Shown here one piece after another: positions 6,072 through 6,296 of a DNA stretch of 6,296 nucleotides (positions within the stretch are counted from its first letter, which is position 1; every line of letters begins with the position of its first letter). This DNA is from an uncultured beta proteobacterium (lineage in GTDB: Bacteria; Pseudomonadota; Gammaproteobacteria; Burkholderiales; Burkholderiaceae), in contig CAIMXN010000259.1 of assembly GCA_903845455.1 (NCBI GenBank), forward strand, positions 1 to 6,296, written 5' to 3'. Both the position numbers and the translations under genes were made by a program. A model generated the notes under the pieces. It was not told the DNA's origin. It searched no databases and saw only the letters and a program-made list of their open reading frames with translations.

Positions 6072-6296
6072 ATGTTGAAAGAGGCGCTAGTAAAAATAAG
6101 CATAGTAGTGGGTCTAGCATGCATAGCTTTTGTTGTAGCTGCACAGCCTTATCCCAATAAACCTGTCAACCTGGTTGTTCCTCAAGCAGCTGGCGGAACA
6201 AATGATATCGTTGCACGCTTGATTGCGCCCCCACTGGGTGATGCATTGGGGACTTCGATTGTGGTTGAGAATAGACCTGGCGCCGGTGGCAATATT
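6072..6296 (+). CDS. Bug/TctC-family tripartite tricarboxylate transporter substrate-binding protein, N-terminal part (partial)
   Basis: Seventy-five codons run to the window edge without a stop. An export signal covers about residues 1-24, with likely cleavage after VVAA and before QPYP. The mature start carries hallmark Bug motifs: YPNKPVNLVVPQAAGGTNDI (27-46), followed by VARLIAPPLGDALG and then NRPGAGGNI at the edge. These periplasmic Venus-flytrap proteins bind carboxylates or related small molecules. They are greatly expanded in Burkholderiales, where most are orphans without an adjacent TctAB membrane pair. The ligand cannot be predicted. GAGAGGG at 6061-6067 is a strong ribosome binding site 4 bases before the ATG. 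About three quarters of a typical 320-residue protein lies beyond the window. Confidence 0.93.
   Translation, partial: MLKEALVKISIVVGLACIAFVVAAQPYPNKPVNLVVPQAAGGTNDIVARLIAPPLGDALGTSIVVENRPGAGGNI

Noticed and set aside
5947..6144. Open frame of 65 codons on the - strand.
   Set aside because: It is antisense to both the TAXI remnant and the well-supported start of the Bug gene, and shows no family features.

Overview
The window looks like chromosomal DNA from a Burkholderiales-type betaproteobacterium with moderate GC (mid-40s % by eye). A small freshwater genome such as Polynucleobacter would fit. This is inferred from the Bug-family solute-binding protein, the TAXI/TRAP remnant, the System I cytochrome c operon and the compact gene packing; no marker gene in the window proves it.

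Left part (1-2289, + strand): the end of a cytochrome c maturation (System I, ccm) operon. It holds the last 25 codons of ccmG/dsbE, then ccmH (thioredoxin-like CXXC protein) and ccmI (TPR apocytochrome chaperone), joined by a 4-base ATGA overlap. Nineteen bases after ccmI comes an unrecognised exported protein, a candidate lipoprotein with a lipocalin-like GxW start. CcmG, CcmH and CcmI together keep apocytochrome c reduced and deliver it for haem attachment.

Middle (2290-4971): a 294-base regulatory gap followed by a 795-residue class II (adenosylcobalamin-dependent, oxygen-independent) ribonucleotide reductase. The gap holds a perfect FNR/ANR box (TTGAT-N4-ATCAA). It sits exactly where a class II FNR-activated promoter needs it relative to a -10-like hexamer. 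This suggests that the oxygen-independent reductase is switched on when oxygen falls.

Right part (4982-6296): a classical short-chain dehydrogenase on the - strand, convergent with the reductase. Only 10 bases separate the two, and an inverted repeat embraces both stop codons. Upstream of the dehydrogenase is a 328-base stretch with no intact gene. It contains a 12-base perfect palindrome and a decayed N-terminal remnant of a TAXI-type TRAP solute-binding protein with two in-frame stops. The window ends inside a Bug/TctC-family periplasmic binding protein.

No CRISPR array, tRNA, rRNA, insertion sequence or defence system is visible. The main points of interest are regulatory (FNR box) and evolutionary (TAXI remnant) rather than a clearly new system.
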